Shown here: in pieces, positions 1-24,690 of the stretch
How the letters are laid out: the number at the start of each line of letters is the position of its first letter
Numbering within the stretch: position 1 is the first letter of the stretch
Source: Mya arenaria
Lineage: Eukaryota; Mollusca; Bivalvia; Myida; Myidae
DNA: 64,000 nucleotides
Reading direction: 5' to 3'
NCBI RefSeq assembly: GCF_026914265.1
Contig: NC_069125.1
Location: forward strand, 75,455,546-75,519,545
Translations under genes and position numbers: made by a program
Notes under the pieces: generated by a model
Database searches by the model: none
What the model was told of the DNA's origin: nothing
What the model saw: only the letters and a program-made list of their open reading frames with translations

Positions 1-432
1 TGTTATGAAGCAGCGTCCATCCATACACGCTGATGTGACGTATATAGTTAACTATTGATGACCATGTTATGAAGCAGCGTCCATCCATACACGCTGATGT
101 GACGTATATAGTTAACTATTGATGAATATGTCAGGAATCAGCGTCCATCCATACACGCTGATGTGACGTATATAGTTAATTATTGATGAATATGTATGGA
201 ACCAGCGTCCATCCATACACGCTGGTGTGACGTATATAGTTTTAGGTATCAGCGTCCATCCATACACGCTGATGTGACGTATATAGTTAACTATTGATAA
301 ATATGTCAGGAATCAGCGTCCATCCATACACGCTGATGTGACGTATATAGTTAACTATTGGTGGCCATGTAAGGAACCAGCGTCCATCCATACACACTGA
401 TGTGACGTATATAGTTAACTATTGATGATCAT
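1..432. repeat. 64-bp minisatellite, partial block
   Basis: Units recur every 64 bp (for example CAGCG at 11 and 75). Each unit holds a 6-bp-arm hairpin (CAGCGT, loop of 10, ACGCTG), the sequence TGACGTATA and the perfect 12-bp palindrome ATAGTTAACTAT. The block is cut by the window start and is the right-hand end of the block seen whole at 4247-5626. A shortened unit near 240 lacks the palindrome. Confidence 0.95.
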
Positions 433-1914
433 TTACGGAATCGGAGTAAAATGCATACTCATACGCGTTGGATTTTGGGAGTTTTGTCACAAAGAGATGT
501 AAGATTGTTTTCATCATTTATTTGTTACAAATCAAAACATTAAATCAAAATGATAAGGTATATAATTATAATGATATTGCTGAAAAGAGCAATACTATTT
601 ATTCTTTTATAAAAAACTATGATGATATAAGGTCAAATAATACTTTGTCATAACAAACTCCATAAATCTTCAAAATGCCATTTACATTTTAAGTGAACTG
701 GTCGCCGTTAATAAACAAGAATTGCAACTTAAGCACAAATGCGATATGATCTTTCGAGTGGCCAGCTAAATTCTGTTTCTTCCTGCAGGTTTTAAAATAC
801 TCTGCGGTTTTTCAATATGTTTCAGTTTTAAGACGAATCTTAAAAGACCTAAGCAACTGAACTGCTGCAGACTGTAGGATGAGTGTATATGTAACGTCTA
901 TATGGACACGTACCCCTCTATTGATGACAGGACCCCAACATGTACGTAAAACTGTGTGTAAAACGGTCACACGATATCAAAAGAAAAAGGTGTAATCAAA
1001 TATGAATGACGACCATATTCAGACTTTGATACCGAGCAGGACACGTTCACATTTGTGCTTATCTTTCATTGTTTTGTTTTTCAACAGCCGTACACAGTAG
1101 TATTAGAAACTAAGATTTTAAATAAGTTTTTGTTATTATACATGGATTTGGACCCTTTCAACATCGTAACTTTTAAAATGATTAAACCAGTGTTATTCAA
1201 ACGTCAGTGTATTTCTTCATTGGCAGTTCTAAATAGGACTAAAATAACAAATACAATAACTAATGTTAACAAATATCTATATATTCACAATTTGATTTAC
1301 AAAAGTAAAATTTTACTCATGGCAAGAAAAATGTAAATATCAATGATGACTCCAACATACTAATAAATCATAGATTTAAATCCATAGAGCATATATCCGT
1401 CATGCTAGACCTACTTAAGGCTCTTCCTTAAACCAAACCTTTGGTGGGGAGGGCGACAACTTAAAAAAAAATGTTTGTTATTAAATTAATAAAACATACA
1501 TGAACAAAAAGTGGAAGCATTTAGCTTATAAAAGATCAAAAGGTTGTAACAATCCGTATAGTAAATCCTGGCAAGAGCGTGCCTTCCCCAACGAATTGTG
1601 TTTGAGACAGATCCCTATACTTACACATATCTGGGACCAATATCACTCGTCAGAAATGTTGGCCCCAGAGCATATCAAAACAAACGAGTATTTTGCTCAA
1701 AGGTAATCGAAGAAGGGGAATTGCAATATCCAACATCTTGCAGTCTGCATGTGTCCGCGTGCTAACGCTGCTTCTGCGAGGGACGGGGCAGTACAGTTAA
1801 CTAACGGCTCATTAAAATGTCACAAGCACAGTCCACACGGCCAGTTCCCTCCGCCCCCTTTCCCTTTTCACTCCGCGGTAACAGCCACAGCGCGCATCAC
1901 GTGTCGACACTTCC

Positions 1915-4246
1915 TCAATATTTCAAGACGGCAGCAACGAGTGGCGCCAGGATGAGGAAAAGGGAAGCGAGGGGCAGGGCGGCGTCACCGGAAGGATTGT
2001 TGATGGATTCTTTGGCGCCGTAGACGCTGGTGGCAGGCTGATTGCGGACGAATATGCGGCGACCGTTGAGGCTCTGGATGGGCCGGTAGTTGTCCGTCAC
2101 GTTAGAGATCTTGGACAACATACGCACCTGCTCAATCTGAAACAAACCCCGCGAGAGAGTGAAACCACTGAGATGGGCAAATGCGAAAGTGTCATATAAG
2201 TTGGATACTAGTGTAAATTGCATACTTGCGGCCGGATAAAAAACAAATCGTTACTTATAACTTAATGAGGGACCTTTTAAATAAGGCAATACCATTTATT
2301 GTGTCAAGCAAATATTTTTTATTCGAATATAAGTTACATGGAATTCAACAATAAGTCAAGTGTTATTTAAATAATAGATTATTCAATTATTTTAATAACT
2401 GATCAATCAACCGATAACTGCACCAATGTGAGGTCTGGGCATCGACCAAACAGTTTGCGGGAATGTTTTGACAAGTATGAAGGTTATACTTCTAAAGCGC
2501 TAGCTCAGAACGGGAATTGTCGAGGGGCGTGTTCCTATAAATTGAGGTCATGTTTATGTCGAAGATAGTCAGCATCGTCACAAAATGGAGTTGAGAAATA
2601 AAGTGAAAAACAAAAACACTTTTCGATGGAGACTTCTTTTTGCCCTAATAATAAGTCAATTTAAAAGTAGATCAGCCTTATAAGCGATTTTACACCAATA
2701 ATGATATTGATTTGTATACTAATTTCTAAATAGTACACTAAATACCTTTGCAAACCTGCAAACAATGATATTTGTTTTCTTTACGACATGTTAAGCGAGT
2801 GTTATTGACCTTGAATCCATGTGTGTTAATGGGTCCACTAGCCATTTCACATTATAATGTCGCAGTTCACGTAAAACCAAAACGCAATTAAACAAACGGA
2901 CAAAAGGACCAGAGGTTATTAAAGTATTAGGTAGAATCATAACAAGCGGCCACCCTTCCGTTACCTGTTCCTCTGAGATCTCGATGGGTTCTCGGAACAC
3001 AGTCCACACGACACTCTCGGAGCAGGGCGGGGTGGTAAGGGAGCCGTTGTACCGGTAGTACGTCTCCCGGTTGCCAGGCAAAAGCTCGCTCATCGGGAAC
3101 GGACGCACGTTCGCGTAGTCGCCTGTAAAACATAACGTTCAGGCGGTCACGTCTAAACACTAGCCAGGCTGGTAATTTAATAATTTCTGTAAAGTTACCC
3201 TGCTGAGATGGACACTACTGCGACATTTAAAAAAATGCTGTATTGAGCAAAGACTTATAATAACTAGCTCATTTTTAGAGGTGAACGAGGTATAAGCGCG
3301 GAGGGTTGGGGTGGGAGGGGGTCATTCCTGTTTATTTGTTGATCTGACACCGGCTTCATTTAACTATATTTTTCATACATTACAGGTAAACATGAGCTGT
3401 AAGCCATTGGCCCATGATCGAGTGGAGATTATACATTGATATAATATCTTATAATTGGTTGATCACTGCCTTGTTTTCCATGATAAACACGCCGAGTATT
3501 AACATTCTTTATCGATGCATTCCCAGTTGATGCATCACAAAACATCAGAGACAACAGACTTGACTGTTTGATAGATGTTTTATGATAGAGCAAAGGTCAA
3601 AGAGCCCAGTAATTATTTAAGTGATACATTCAGGTAATCAAATATAACTGTTTTTAACTTGATTTTAAAAAAGCGGGTTGATAGTTATCAGTTATAATTA
3701 CCGGATTAAGCGGAAAAATATCCCAAATGCTACAATATGATACTCTGACCATTAAAATTATATGCAATTAAAGGCGTCTTTAAAATGAATGAACTATTTG
3801 GTAAAGTGCATGTTCCTGTATAATGTTTTCGATATTTTTAACTAAAAGGTTGACAAATACTTGATATATTCATTTCAAATTTGTCAACAATAACGGCTTC
3901 ATTTCTTTTAACATTTGGGACGAATAATGCCCCCGACCATGTTAGTCGTAAAGTCACCCTCCTTTCAATTACTCCATTATAAGGGCAAACGTAAACCTCG
4001 CGGAAAGAAAGCGCTCTTAACATAGCTCTTATCAATAATATGCATAAACAATAGATTCATTAATTGGTATATGTTTTGGTTAGTGATCAATGACAAGCTG
4101 TATAAGGCTGACACTGACACGAGATAGAGATGCAAATCTGTATAACTGACCGATGTCGAGAAGCCTAAGGTTATCTATGATGGCCTGGAAGTAGGGGTGG
4201 GGCCGCCCGATCTTGGCGAACACTCCGAGCACAGCCAGTCCCTTGG
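1915..4246 (-). pseudogene. Duplicated 3' end of the carbonic anhydrase gene (left copy): partial exon 5, exons 6 and 7
   Basis: This third copy lies 5,194 bp left of the middle one: truncated exon 5 (4151-4246), exon 6 (3122-2965) and exon 7 (2136-1915). Protein-level sequence is identical to the other two copies and no stop or frameshift is visible. It has no 5' exons of its own. The window begins inside the minisatellite of this unit, so further copies may lie to the left. Confidence 0.85.
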
Positions 4247-5626
4247 AACATGTCAGGAACCAGCGTCCATCCATACACGTATAGTTAACTATTGATGAAC
4301 ATGTCAGGAATCAGCGTCCATCCATACACGCTGATGTGATGTATATAGTTAACTATTGATGACCATGTAAGGAATCAGCGTCCGTCCATTCACGCCGACG
4401 TGACGTATATAGTTAACTATTGATGAACATGTCAGGAATCAGCGTCCATCCATACACGCTGATGTCATGTATATAGTTAACTATTGATGAATATGTTAGG
4501 AACCAGCGTCCATCCATACACGCTGATGTCACGTATATAGTTAACTATTGATGAATATGTTAGGAACCAGCGTCCATCCATACACGCTGATGTGATGTAT
4601 ATAGTTAACAATCGATGAACATGTTAGGAATCAGCGTCCATCCATACACGCTGATGTGATGTATATAGTTAACTATTGATGAACATGTCAGGAATCAGCG
4701 TCCATCCATACACGCTGATGTGACGTATATAGTTAACTATTGATGAATATGTCAGGAACCAGCGTCCACCCGTACACGCTGATGTGATGTAGATAATTAA
4801 TTGATGACCATGTTAGGAACCAGCGTCCACCCATACACGCTGGTGTGACGTATATAGTTAACTATTGATGACCATGTAAGGAACCAGCGTCCACCCATAC
4901 ACGCTGATGTGACGTATATAGTTAACTATTGATGACCATGTTAGGAACCAGCGTCCACCCATACACGCTGATGTGACGTATATAGTTAACTATTAATGTC
5001 CATGTTAGGAACCAGCGTCCACCCATACACGCTGATGTGACGTATATAGTTAACTATTGATGGCCATGTTATGAAGCAGCGTCCATCCATACACGCTGAT
5101 GTGACGTATATAGTTAACTATTGATGACCATGTTATGAAGCAGCGTCCATCCATACACGCTGATGTGAGGTATATAGTTAACTATTGATGACCATGTTAT
5201 GAAGCAGCGTCCATCCATACACGCTGATGTGACGTATATAGTTAACTATTGATGACCATGTTATGAAGCAGCGTCCATCCATACACGCTGATGTGACGTA
5301 TATAGTTAACTATTGATGAATATGTCAGGAACCAGCGTCCATCCATACACGCTGATGTGACGTATATAGTTAATTATTGATGAATATGTATGGAACCAGC
5401 GTCCATCCATACACGCTGGTGTGACGTATATAGTTTTAGGTATCAGCGTCCATCCATACACGCTGATGTGACGTATATAGTTAACTATTGATAAATATGT
5501 CAGGAATCAGCGTCCATCCATACACGCTGATGTGACGTATATAGTTAACTATTGGTGGCCATGTAAGGAACCAGCGTCCATCCATACACACTGATGTGAC
5601 GTATATAGTTAACTATTGATGATCAT
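4247..5626. repeat. 64-bp minisatellite, complete block
   Basis: About 21 units of about 64 bp. It starts exactly where partial exon 5 of the left copy ends and stops near the sequence TCATTTACGG. Variants affect mainly the linker between the palindrome and the hairpin, such as GACCATGTTATGAAG against GAATATGTCAGGAAC. Confidence 0.95.
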
Positions 5627-7108
5627 TTACGGAATCGGAGTAAAATGCATACTCATACGCGTTGGATTTTGGGAGTTTTGTCACAAAGAGATGTAAGATT
5701 GTTTTCATCATTTATTTGTTACAAATCAAAACATTAAATCAAAATGATAAGGTATATAATTATAATGATATTGCTGAAAAGAGCAATACTATTTATTCTT
5801 TTATAAAAAACTATGATGATATAAGGTCAAATAATACTTTGTCATAACAAACTCCATAAATCTTCAAAATGCCATTTACATTTTAAGTGAACTGGTCGCC
5901 GTTAATAAACAAGAATTGCAACTTAAGCACAAATGCGATATGATCTTTCGAGTGGCCAGCTAAATTCTGTTTCTTCCTGCAGGTTTTAAAATACTCTGCG
6001 GTTTTTCAATATGTTTCAGTTTTAAGACGAATCTTAAAAGACCTAAGCAACTGAACTGCTGCAGACTGTAGGATGAGTGTATATGTAACGTCTATATGGA
6101 CACGTACCCCTCTATTGATGACAGGACCCCAACATGTACGTAAAACTGTGTGTAAAACGGTCACACGATATCAAAAGAAAAAGGTGTAATCAAATATGAA
6201 TGACGACCATATTCAGACTTTGATACCGAGCAGGACACGTTCACATTTGTGCTTATCTTTCATTGTTTTGTTTTTCAACAGCCGTACACAGTAGTATTAG
6301 AAACTAAGATTTTAAATAAGTTTTTGTTATTATACATGGATTTGGACCCTTTCAACATCGTAACTTTTAAAATGATTAAACCAGTGTTATTCAAACGTCA
6401 GTGTATTTCTTCATTGGCAGTTCTAAATAGGACTAAAATAACAAATACAATAACTAATGTTAACAAATATCTATATATTCACAATTTGATTTACAAAAGT
6501 AAAATTTTACTCATGGCAAGAAAAATGTAAATATCAATGATGACTCCAACATACTAATAAATCATAGATTTAAATCCATAGAGCATATATCCGTCATGCT
6601 AGACCTACTTAAGGCTCTTCCTTAAACCAAACCTTTGGTGGGGAGGGCGACAACTTAAAAAAAAATGTTTGTTATTAAATTAATAAAACATACATGAACA
6701 AAAAGTGGAAGCATTTAGCTTATAAAAGATCAAAAGGTTGTAACAATCCGTATAGTAAATCCTGGCAAGAGCGTGCCTTCCCCAACGAATTGTGTTTGAG
6801 ACAGATCCCTATACTTACACATATCTGGGACCAATATCACTCGTCAGAAATGTTGGCCCCAGAGCATATCAAAACAAACGAGTATTTTGCTCAAAGGTAA
6901 TCGAAGAAGGGGAATTGCAATATCCAACATCTTGCAGTCTGCATGTGTCCGCGTGCTAACGCTGCTTCTGCGAGGGACGGGGCAGTACAGTTAACTAACG
7001 GCTCATTAAAATGTCACAAGCACAGTCCACACGGCCAGTTCCCTCCGCCCCCTTTCCCTTTTCACTCCGCGGTAACAGCCACAGCGCGCATCACGTGTCG
7101 ACACTTCC

Positions 7109-9440
7109 TCAATATTTCAAGACGGCAGCAACGAGTGGCGCCAGGATGAGGAAAAGGGAAGCGAGGGGCAGGGCGGCGTCACCGGAAGGATTGTTGATGG
7201 ATTCTTTGGCGCCGTAGACGCTGGTGGCAGGCTGATTGCGGACGAATATGCGGCGACCGTTGAGGCTCTGGATGGGCCGGTAGTTGTCCGTCACGTTAGA
7301 GATCTTGGACAACATACGCACCTGCTCAATCTGAAACAAACCCCGCGAGAGAGTGAAACCACTGAGATGGGCAAATGCGAAAGTGTCATATAAGTTGGAT
7401 ACTAGTGTAAATTGCATACTTGCGGCCGGATAAAAAACAAATCGTTACTTATAACTTAATGAGGGACCTTTTAAATAAGGCAATACCATTTATTGTGTCA
7501 AGCAAATATTTTTTATTCGAATATAAGTTACATGGAATTCAACAATAAGTCAAGTGTTATTTAAATAATAGATTATTCAATTATTTTAATAACTGATCAA
7601 TCAACCGATAACTGCACCAATGTGAGGTCTGGGCATCGACCAAACAGTTTGCGGGAATGTTTTGACAAGTATGAAGGTTATACTTCTAAAGCGCTAGCTC
7701 AGAACGGGAATTGTCGAGGGGCGTGTTCCTATAAATTGAGGTCATGTTTATGTCGAAGATAGTCAGCATCGTCACAAAATGGAGTTGAGAAATAAAGTGA
7801 AAAACAAAAACACTTTTCGATGGAGACTTCTTTTTGCCCTAATAATAAGTCAATTTAAAAGTAGATCAGCCTTATAAGCGATTTTACACCAATAATGATA
7901 TTGATTTGTATACTAATTTCTAAATAGTACACTAAATACCTTTGCAAACCTGCAAACAATGATATTTGTTTTCTTTACGACATGTTAAGCGAGTGTTATT
8001 GACCTTGAATCCATGTGTGTTAATGGGTCCACTAGCCATTTCACATTATAATGTCGCAGTTCACGTAAAACCAAAACGCAATTAAACAAACGGACAAAAG
8101 GACCAGAGGTTATTAAAGTATTAGGTAGAATCATAACAAGCGGCCACCCTTCCGTTACCTGTTCCTCTGAGATCTCGATGGGTTCTCGGAACACAGTCCA
8201 CACGACACTCTCGGAGCAGGGCGGGGTGGTAAGGGAGCCGTTGTACCGGTAGTACGTCTCCCGGTTGCCAGGCAAAAGCTCGCTCATCGGGAACGGACGC
8301 ACGTTCGCGTAGTCGCCTGTAAAACATAACGTTCAGGCGGTCACGTCTAAACACTAGCCAGGCTGGTAATTTAATAATTTCTGTAAAGTTACCCTGCTGA
8401 GATGGACACTACTGCGACATTTAAAAAAATGCTGTATTGAGCAAAGACTTATAATAACTAGCTCATTTTTAGAGGTGAACGAGGTATAAGCGCGGAGGGT
8501 TGGGGTGGGAGGGGGTCATTCCTGTTTATTTGTTGATCTGACACCGGCTTCATTTAACTATATTTTTCATACATTACAGGTAAACATGAGCTGTAAGCCA
8601 TTGGCCCATGATCGAGTGGAGATTATACATTGATATAATATCTTATAATTGGTTGATCACTGCCTTGTTTTCCATGATAAACACGCCGAGTATTAACATT
8701 CTTTATCGATGCATTCCCAGTTGATGCATCACAAAACATCAGAGACAACAGACTTGACTGTTTGATAGATGTTTTATGATAGAGCAAAGGTCAAAGAGCC
8801 CAGTAATTATTTAAGTGATACATTCAGGTAATCAAATATAACTGTTTTTAACTTGATTTTAAAAAAGCGGGTTGATAGTTATCAGTTATAATTACCGGAT
8901 TAAGCGGAAAAATATCCCAAATGCTACAATATGATACTCTGACCATTAAAATTATATGCAATTAAAGGCGTCTTTAAAATGAATGAACTATTTGGTAAAG
9001 TGCATGTTCCTGTATAATGTTTTCGATATTTTTAACTAAAAGGTTGACAAATACTTGATATATTCATTTCAAATTTGTCAACAATAACGGCTTCATTTCT
9101 TTTAACATTTGGGACGAATAATGCCCCCGACCATGTTAGTCGTAAAGTCACCCTCCTTTCAATTACTCCATTATAAGGGCAAACGTAAACCTCGCGGAAA
9201 GAAAGCGCTCTTAACATAGCTCTTATCAATAATATGCATAAACAATAGATTCATTAATTGGTATATGTTTTGGTTAGTGATCAATGACAAGCTGTATAAG
9301 GCTGACACTGACACGAGATAGAGATGCAAATCTGTATAACTGACCGATGTCGAGAAGCCTAAGGTTATCTATGATGGCCTGGAAGTAGGGGTGGGGCCGC
9401 CCGATCTTGGCGAACACTCCGAGCACAGCCAGTCCCTTGG
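7109..9440 (-). pseudogene. Duplicated 3' end of the carbonic anhydrase gene (middle copy): partial exon 5, exons 6 and 7
   Basis: This is the same sequence as the 3' end of the full gene, shifted by exactly 5,194 bp. It contains a truncated exon 5 (9345-9440, splice donor intact, 5' half and acceptor missing), exon 6 (8316-8159) and exon 7 with the GPI tail and stop (7330-7109). Exons 1-4 and both histidines of FHFHWG are absent, so it cannot encode an enzyme alone. The splice sites and frames of exons 6 and 7 are intact and the translated exons match the full gene residue for residue. They could serve as alternative last exons for a transcript that reads through. Exon 5 runs directly into the 64-bp minisatellite. 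Confidence 0.85.
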
Positions 9441-10820
9441 AACATGTCAGGAACCAGCGTCCATCCATACACGTATAGTTAACTATTGATGAACATGTCA
9501 GGAATCAGCGTCCATCCATACACGCTGATGTGATGTATATAGTTAACTATTGATGACCATGTAAGGAATCAGCGTCCGTCCATTCACGCCGACGTGACGT
9601 ATATAGTTAACTATTGATGAACATGTCAGGAATCAGCGTCCATCCATACACGCTGATGTCATGTATATAGTTAACTATTGATGAATATGTTAGGAACCAG
9701 CGTCCATCCATACACGCTGATGTCACGTATATAGTTAACTATTGATGAATATGTTAGGAACCAGCGTCCATCCATACACGCTGATGTGATGTATATAGTT
9801 AACAATCGATGAACATGTTAGGAATCAGCGTCCATCCATACACGCTGATGTGATGTATATAGTTAACTATTGATGAACATGTCAGGAATCAGCGTCCATC
9901 CATACACGCTGATGTGACGTATATAGTTAACTATTGATGAATATGTCAGGAACCAGCGTCCACCCGTACACGCTGATGTGATGTAGATAATTAATTGATG
10001 ACCATGTTAGGAACCAGCGTCCACCCATACACGCTGGTGTGACGTATATAGTTAACTATTGATGACCATGTAAGGAACCAGCGTCCACCCATACACGCTG
10101 ATGTGACGTATATAGTTAACTATTGATGACCATGTTAGGAACCAGCGTCCACCCATACACGCTGATGTGACGTATATAGTTAACTATTAATGTCCATGTT
10201 AGGAACCAGCGTCCACCCATACACGCTGATGTGACGTATATAGTTAACTATTGATGGCCATGTTATGAAGCAGCGTCCATCCATACACGCTGATGTGACG
10301 TATATAGTTAACTATTGATGACCATGTTATGAAGCAGCGTCCATCCATACACGCTGATGTGAGGTATATAGTTAACTATTGATGACCATGTTATGAAGCA
10401 GCGTCCATCCATACACGCTGATGTGACGTATATAGTTAACTATTGATGACCATGTTATGAAGCAGCGTCCATCCATACACGCTGATGTGACGTATATAGT
10501 TAACTATTGATGAATATGTCAGGAATCAGCGTCCATCCATACACGCTGATGTGACGTATATAGTTAATTATTGATGAATATGTATGGAACCAGCGTCCAT
10601 CCATACACGCTGGTGTGACGTATATAGTTTTAGGTATCAGCGTCCATCCATACACGCTGATGTGACGTATATAGTTAACTATTGATAAATATGTCAGGAA
10701 TCAGCGTCCATCCATACACGCTGATGTGACGTATATAGTTAACTATTGGTGGCCATGTAAGGAACCAGCGTCCATCCATACACACTGATGTGACGTATAT
10801 AGTTAACTATTGATGATCAT
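9441..10820. repeat. 64-bp minisatellite, complete block
   Basis: This is the same block as 4247-5626, one unit (5,194 bp) further right, including the odd short units at the same places. It separates the full gene's exon 7 from the truncated exon 5 of the middle copy. Confidence 0.95.
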
Positions 10821-12302
10821 TTACGGAATCGGAGTAAAATGCATACTCATACGCGTTGGATTTTGGGAGTTTTGTCACAAAGAGATGTAAGATTGTTTTC
10901 ATCATTTATTTGTTACAAATCAAAACATTAAATCAAAATGATAAGGTATATAATTATAATGATATTGCTGAAAAGAGCAATACTATTTATTCTTTTATAA
11001 AAAACTATGATGATATAAGGTCAAATAATACTTTGTCATAACAAACTCCATAAATCTTCAAAATGCCATTTACATTTTAAGTGAACTGGTCGCCGTTAAT
11101 AAACAAGAATTGCAACTTAAGCACAAATGCGATATGATCTTTCGAGTGGCCAGCTAAATTCTGTTTCTTCCTGCAGGTTTTAAAATACTCTGCGGTTTTT
11201 CAATATGTTTCAGTTTTAAGACGAATCTTAAAAGACCTAAGCAACTGAACTGCTGCAGACTGTAGGATGAGTGTATATGTAACGTCTATATGGACACGTA
11301 CCCCTCTATTGATGACAGGACCCCAACATGTACGTAAAACTGTGTGTAAAACGGTCACACGATATCAAAAGAAAAAGGTGTAATCAAATATGAATGACGA
11401 CCATATTCAGACTTTGATACCGAGCAGGACACGTTCACATTTGTGCTTATCTTTCATTGTTTTGTTTTTCAACAGCCGTACACAGTAGTATTAGAAACTA
11501 AGATTTTAAATAAGTTTTTGTTATTATACATGGATTTGGACCCTTTCAACATCGTAACTTTTAAAATGATTAAACCAGTGTTATTCAAACGTCAGTGTAT
11601 TTCTTCATTGGCAGTTCTAAATAGGACTAAAATAACAAATACAATAACTAATGTTAACAAATATCTATATATTCACAATTTGATTTACAAAAGTAAAATT
11701 TTACTCATGGCAAGAAAAATGTAAATATCAATGATGACTCCAACATACTAATAAATCATAGATTTAAATCCATAGAGCATATATCCGTCATGCTAGACCT
11801 ACTTAAGGCTCTTCCTTAAACCAAACCTTTGGTGGGGAGGGCGACAACTTAAAAAAAAATGTTTGTTATTAAATTAATAAAACATACATGAACAAAAAGT
11901 GGAAGCATTTAGCTTATAAAAGATCAAAAGGTTGTAACAATCCGTATAGTAAATCCTGGCAAGAGCGTGCCTTCCCCAACGAATTGTGTTTGAGACAGAT
12001 CCCTATACTTACACATATCTGGGACCAATATCACTCGTCAGAAATGTTGGCCCCAGAGCATATCAAAACAAACGAGTATTTTGCTCAAAGGTAATCGAAG
12101 AAGGGGAATTGCAATATCCAACATCTTGCAGTCTGCATGTGTCCGCGTGCTAACGCTGCTTCTGCGAGGGACGGGGCAGTACAGTTAACTAACGGCTCAT
12201 TAAAATGTCACAAGCACAGTCCACACGGCCAGTTCCCTCCGCCCCCTTTCCCTTTTCACTCCGCGGTAACAGCCACAGCGCGCATCACGTGTCGACACTT
12301 CC
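10821..12302. other. Non-coding 3' flank of carbonic anhydrase (also at 433-1914 and 5627-7108)
   Basis: AT-rich sequence downstream of the carbonic anhydrase stop codon. Short open frames of 61-93 codons occur but are unrelated to any family I know and have AT-driven composition. It presumably holds the 3' UTR. I found no AATAAA on the minus strand close to the stop; minus-strand AATAAA signals lie only about 1.3 kb downstream. Confidence 0.5.
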
Positions 12303-22984
<10,682 letters not shown>

Positions 22985-24104
22985 GATTGCTAGCTGAGTG
23001 GTCAATGTTTCAATGCCGCCCGTGTTCGTGTGTTCCTCCCAGGTCGAAACCTTACTCACAACTGACTGCACTGAAAAAGGAATAACTCAGGCAGAGCAAG
23101 ACAATATTACCACATTACGGCTTTATGTGTGTAAAACTGTCATATATATAGCGACACTGACGATACCTGGCTTCAACAAGCGGATCTTGGTAGGCGGACC
23201 GTCCGTGTCGTAATCAACAGGCTCCACCCCCCATCGTAGTGACAATTAAGAATGTAATATCATATTCATGCACGTCAAAAGTGCGGTTTGAGAAAATGTC
23301 TCGATCTATATAGTGCAATAAAAAATGCAATATGACAATTTGTTAAAATCGCGCATAAATGATAATAATATGTTGTAAAACGTATTTCCTTTTCCAATCT
23401 TTGATTAAAAAACTGTTACGAGCGAACCAATTAACACACATGCGGTTAGCATTGGAAAATAATTATCCGTAAACAAACATTTTTCATTTTCATGCCAAGC
23501 AAAAAGTATGTTATTTATGTTTCAAATGGGAGCAAAAAATATACTGTTAGGTAAGTGCGCTCATTTGTTTCATCTGCTGCTGGTGGTAAGACATCAATGT
23601 TTTTTTAGGAGATTTACTGGTGTTAGTATATTGGTCCAATGCACATGATGCAACAATCGTTAAAAACGCTACACTGAATAGTAAATGATTTGATTTTAAA
23701 GCTTCAGATTAAAACAATTAATGTTATGTTAAGTGTCCAAACGGTATATATGGGTTGCTTTCTTTCATCGTCATCATTATTTTAGCTATTATAACTATAT
23801 TAAAGATTCTAACAAAAATGAAGATGTATAAAAGCGTGGTGTTGTATTACCCCCATTGAACATGAAGAAGTATTCATTGCGTACCAAGCCTGATTTTCGA
23901 TCGTTTCCATTTATGCAAAGGTTTTTCAAGAAAGGTCAAATATATAATGAAACACTTGAAAAGGCATTTGAGCAAACAAACATAAATCCCCTTTGTTAAT
24001 TAAACCTACGATTTTTTGCCGCACCATATTTTAGAAAGGGAATTCGAAAGCATTATCCGTCGAAAAACACCTGAGTATCGTTCGAATTATCTACGACTAT
24101 TCTA
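22985..24104. other. Upstream region of the carbonic anhydrase gene
   Basis: Contains the probable 5' UTR and promoter (to about 23.2 kb), then AT-rich sequence with no gene or repeat I recognise. Confidence 0.45.
23142..23150 (-). promoter_or_regulatory. Possible TATA box of the carbonic anhydrase gene
   Basis: TATATATA on the minus strand about 160 bp before the start codon, followed in transcript sense by a GC-richer stretch. It would give a 5' UTR of about 125 nt. Position and sequence fit a TATA box; no other promoter evidence is visible. Confidence 0.35.
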
Positions 24105-24690
24105 AGAATTTCCACAATATTCTGTAATAGGCCCTTCCACAATATTCTGTAATAGGCCCTTCCACAATATTCTGTAATAGGCCCTTCCACAATATTCTGT
24201 AATAGGCCCTTTCACAATATTCTGTAAAAGGCCCTTCCACAATATTCTGTAATAGGCCCTTCCACAATATTCTGTAATAGGCCCTTCCACAATATTCTGT
24301 AATAGGCCCTTCCACAATATTCTGTAATAGGCCCTTCCACAATATTCTGTAATAGGCCCTTCCACAATATTCTGTAATAGGCCCTTCCACAATATTCTGT
24401 AATAGGCCCTTCCACAATATTCTGTAATAGGCCCTTTCACAATATTCTGTAAAAGGCCCTTCCACAATATTCTGTAATAGGCCCTTCCACAATATTCTGT
24501 AATAGGCCCTTCCACAATATTCTGTAATAGGCCCTTCTACAATATTCTGTAATAGGCCCTTCCACAATATTCTGTAATAGGCCCTTCCACAATATTCTGT
24601 AATAGGCCCTTCCACAATATTCTGTAATAGGCCCTTTCACAATATTCTGTAATAGGCCCTTTCACAATATTCTGTAATAGGTCCTTTCGT
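24105..24690. repeat. 25-bp minisatellite
   Basis: About 23 units of CACAATATTCTGTAATAGGC plus CCTTC. Variants carry CCTTT, or AAAAGGC in place of ATAGGC, and recur in pairs about 225 bp apart (near 24215 and 24440), a higher-order repeat of nine units. Open in all three minus frames because 25 is not a multiple of 3 and the unit has no stop on that strand. Confidence 0.97.

Noticed and set aside
1500-1706. 68-codon frame repeated in each 5,194-bp unit (also 6694 and 11888)
   Set aside because: Repetition comes from the unit duplication, not from selection; no domain, and on the opposite strand to the carbonic anhydrase 3' flank.
1-5626. 64-bp repeats as a CRISPR array
   Set aside because: Units are directly adjacent without unique spacers, and the DNA is clearly animal with introns.
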